Shown: positions 4,685 through 5,310 of the stretch, one piece after another
Layout of the letters: the number at the start of each line of letters is the position of its first letter
Position numbering within the stretch: position 1 is the first letter of the stretch
From: Xanthobacteraceae bacterium
Lineage (GTDB): Bacteria > Pseudomonadota > Alphaproteobacteria > Rhizobiales > Xanthobacteraceae
Assembly: GCA_030037105.1 (NCBI GenBank)
Contig: JASHRY010000246.1
Location: 1-5,310 of the forward strand
Reading direction: 5' to 3'
DNA: 5,310 bases
Made by a program: the position numbers and the translations under genes
Notes under the pieces: model-generated
Told to the model about the DNA's origin: nothing
Databases searched by the model: none
What the model saw: the letters and a program-made list of their open reading frames with translations, nothing else

Positions 4685-5310
4685 CTGCGCGCTTTGTGGC
4701 TCTGGTCGCCGGCATACTCTGTTTCTTTGCCGCCGTTTTCACCCAGGGAATCCTCACCTTGATCGAACCGTCGGCGCGGACAGCCGACGTGACCGCGGTG
4801 GTGCGCACCGATCTCGGTCAGCTCAAATGGATGGCGACCGAGGCCACCGACTATACGCCGCTGCAACAGCGCGGCCGGCGCGTCTATCTGCGCGAAGGCT
4901 GCTGGTACTGCCATTCGCAGTATGTTCGTCCGGTGACCGGCGAGACCCGCCGCTGGGGCCCGGTGAGCGAGGCCGGCGAATACGCCTACGATGTGCCGCA
5001 CCTGTTCGGCACCCGGCGGATCGGGCCGGATTTGACCCGGGTCGGGCTCAAATACGGCGACGAGTGGCATTACGCGCATTTCTGGAATGCGCGCATGCTC
5101 ACGCCGGAATCGATCATGGCGCCGTACGAGGGCCTGTTCGATGCGCCCAAGGAGCGAATCAAGATCGTTGATGCCGGGGGCGGCAATCGCACGCTCGAGA
5201 AGACGCCGTTCACCCAATCGCTGTTTAACTTCACCAGTCAGGATCAGATCAAGCTGACGCCGAACGCGGAGGGGTTGTTGTTTGTCCCGCTGGTGGCGCG
5301 CGGCAAATTC
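4681..5310 (+). CDS. ccoO: cbb3-type cytochrome c oxidase monohaem subunit II (CcoO), 3' end missing
   Basis: The ATG overlaps the ccoN stop (ATGA) and has AGGAGG at 4666-4671, nine bases upstream. The 210 codons present run open to the window edge. Residues about 5-27 form one N-terminal membrane anchor; the rest is periplasmic. The haem-c site C74-W-Y-C77-H78 followed by SQYVRP is the CcoO signature, then a GTRRIGPDLTRVG segment (about 110-122 of the pattern region) and E-S-I-M126-A-P-Y, where M126 is the expected sixth haem ligand. CcoO passes electrons from a donor cytochrome or from CcoP to the haem b of CcoN. After M126 the chain runs on for 84 residues with a stretch (about 131-200) I cannot match to the usual short CcoO C-terminus. 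Known CcoO proteins are about 200-240 residues, so the gene may end soon after the window, or continue as a fusion. Any ccoP or ccoQ would lie to the right. Confidence 0.92.
   Translation, partial: MTARFVALVAGILCFFAAVFTQGILTLIEPSARTADVTAVVRTDLGQLKWMATEATDYTPLQQRGRRVYLREGCWYCHSQYVRPVTGETRRWGPVSEAGEYAYDVPHLFGTRRIGPDLTRVGLKYGDEWHYAHFWNARMLTPESIMAPYEGLFDAPKERIKIVDAGGGNRTLEKTPFTQSLFNFTSQDQIKLTPNAEGLLFVPLVARGKF

Noticed and set aside
4513..5217. 234-codon minus-strand open frame opposite the ccoN end and ccoO
   Set aside because: CcoO has an unmistakable haem motif and ATGA coupling to ccoN; the antisense translation shows no family features.

Overview
The window looks like chromosomal DNA from a GC-rich, respiring proteobacterium. 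The partial regulator at the left edge reads like an alphaproteobacterial OxyR-type LysR protein, so Alphaproteobacteria (possibly Rhizobiales) is my best guess. This is a judgement from sequence resemblance, not a search. No mobile element, CRISPR array, tRNA or rRNA gene was seen.

Layout. (1) Positions 1-165, minus strand: the first 55 codons of a LysR-family regulator, with a good sigma-70-type promoter just upstream (191-219). (2) Positions 166-632: a long, less GC-rich divergent intergenic region without a convincing gene. It holds two clear inverted repeats and a weak -10-like box before the next gene. (3) Positions 633-3064, plus strand: three genes for exported proteins. They are a Sec-exported cupredoxin-like copper protein with a C-terminal carboxypeptidase-regulatory-like beta domain, a Tat-exported calcineurin-like metallophosphoesterase, and a small monoheme c-type cytochrome whose C-terminal half resembles the SoxA/TsdA haem domain. 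A GC-rich hairpin lies just after the third gene. (4) Positions 3065-3223: a spacer with that hairpin and a perfect 9-bp inverted repeat. (5) Positions 3224-5310: ccoN (cbb3-type oxidase catalytic subunit) overlapping by ATGA with ccoO (monohaem subunit), which runs off the right edge.

How the parts may work together. The cbb3 oxidase reduces oxygen in the cytoplasmic membrane and takes electrons from periplasmic c-type cytochromes or small copper proteins. The two upstream redox proteins have the right location and chemistry to deliver electrons to it, so the block could be a dedicated periplasmic electron-input module coupled to a divergent cbb3 oxidase. The role of the Tat phosphoesterase is unexplained and is the most intriguing part. 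The physiological electron donor cannot be read from this sequence.
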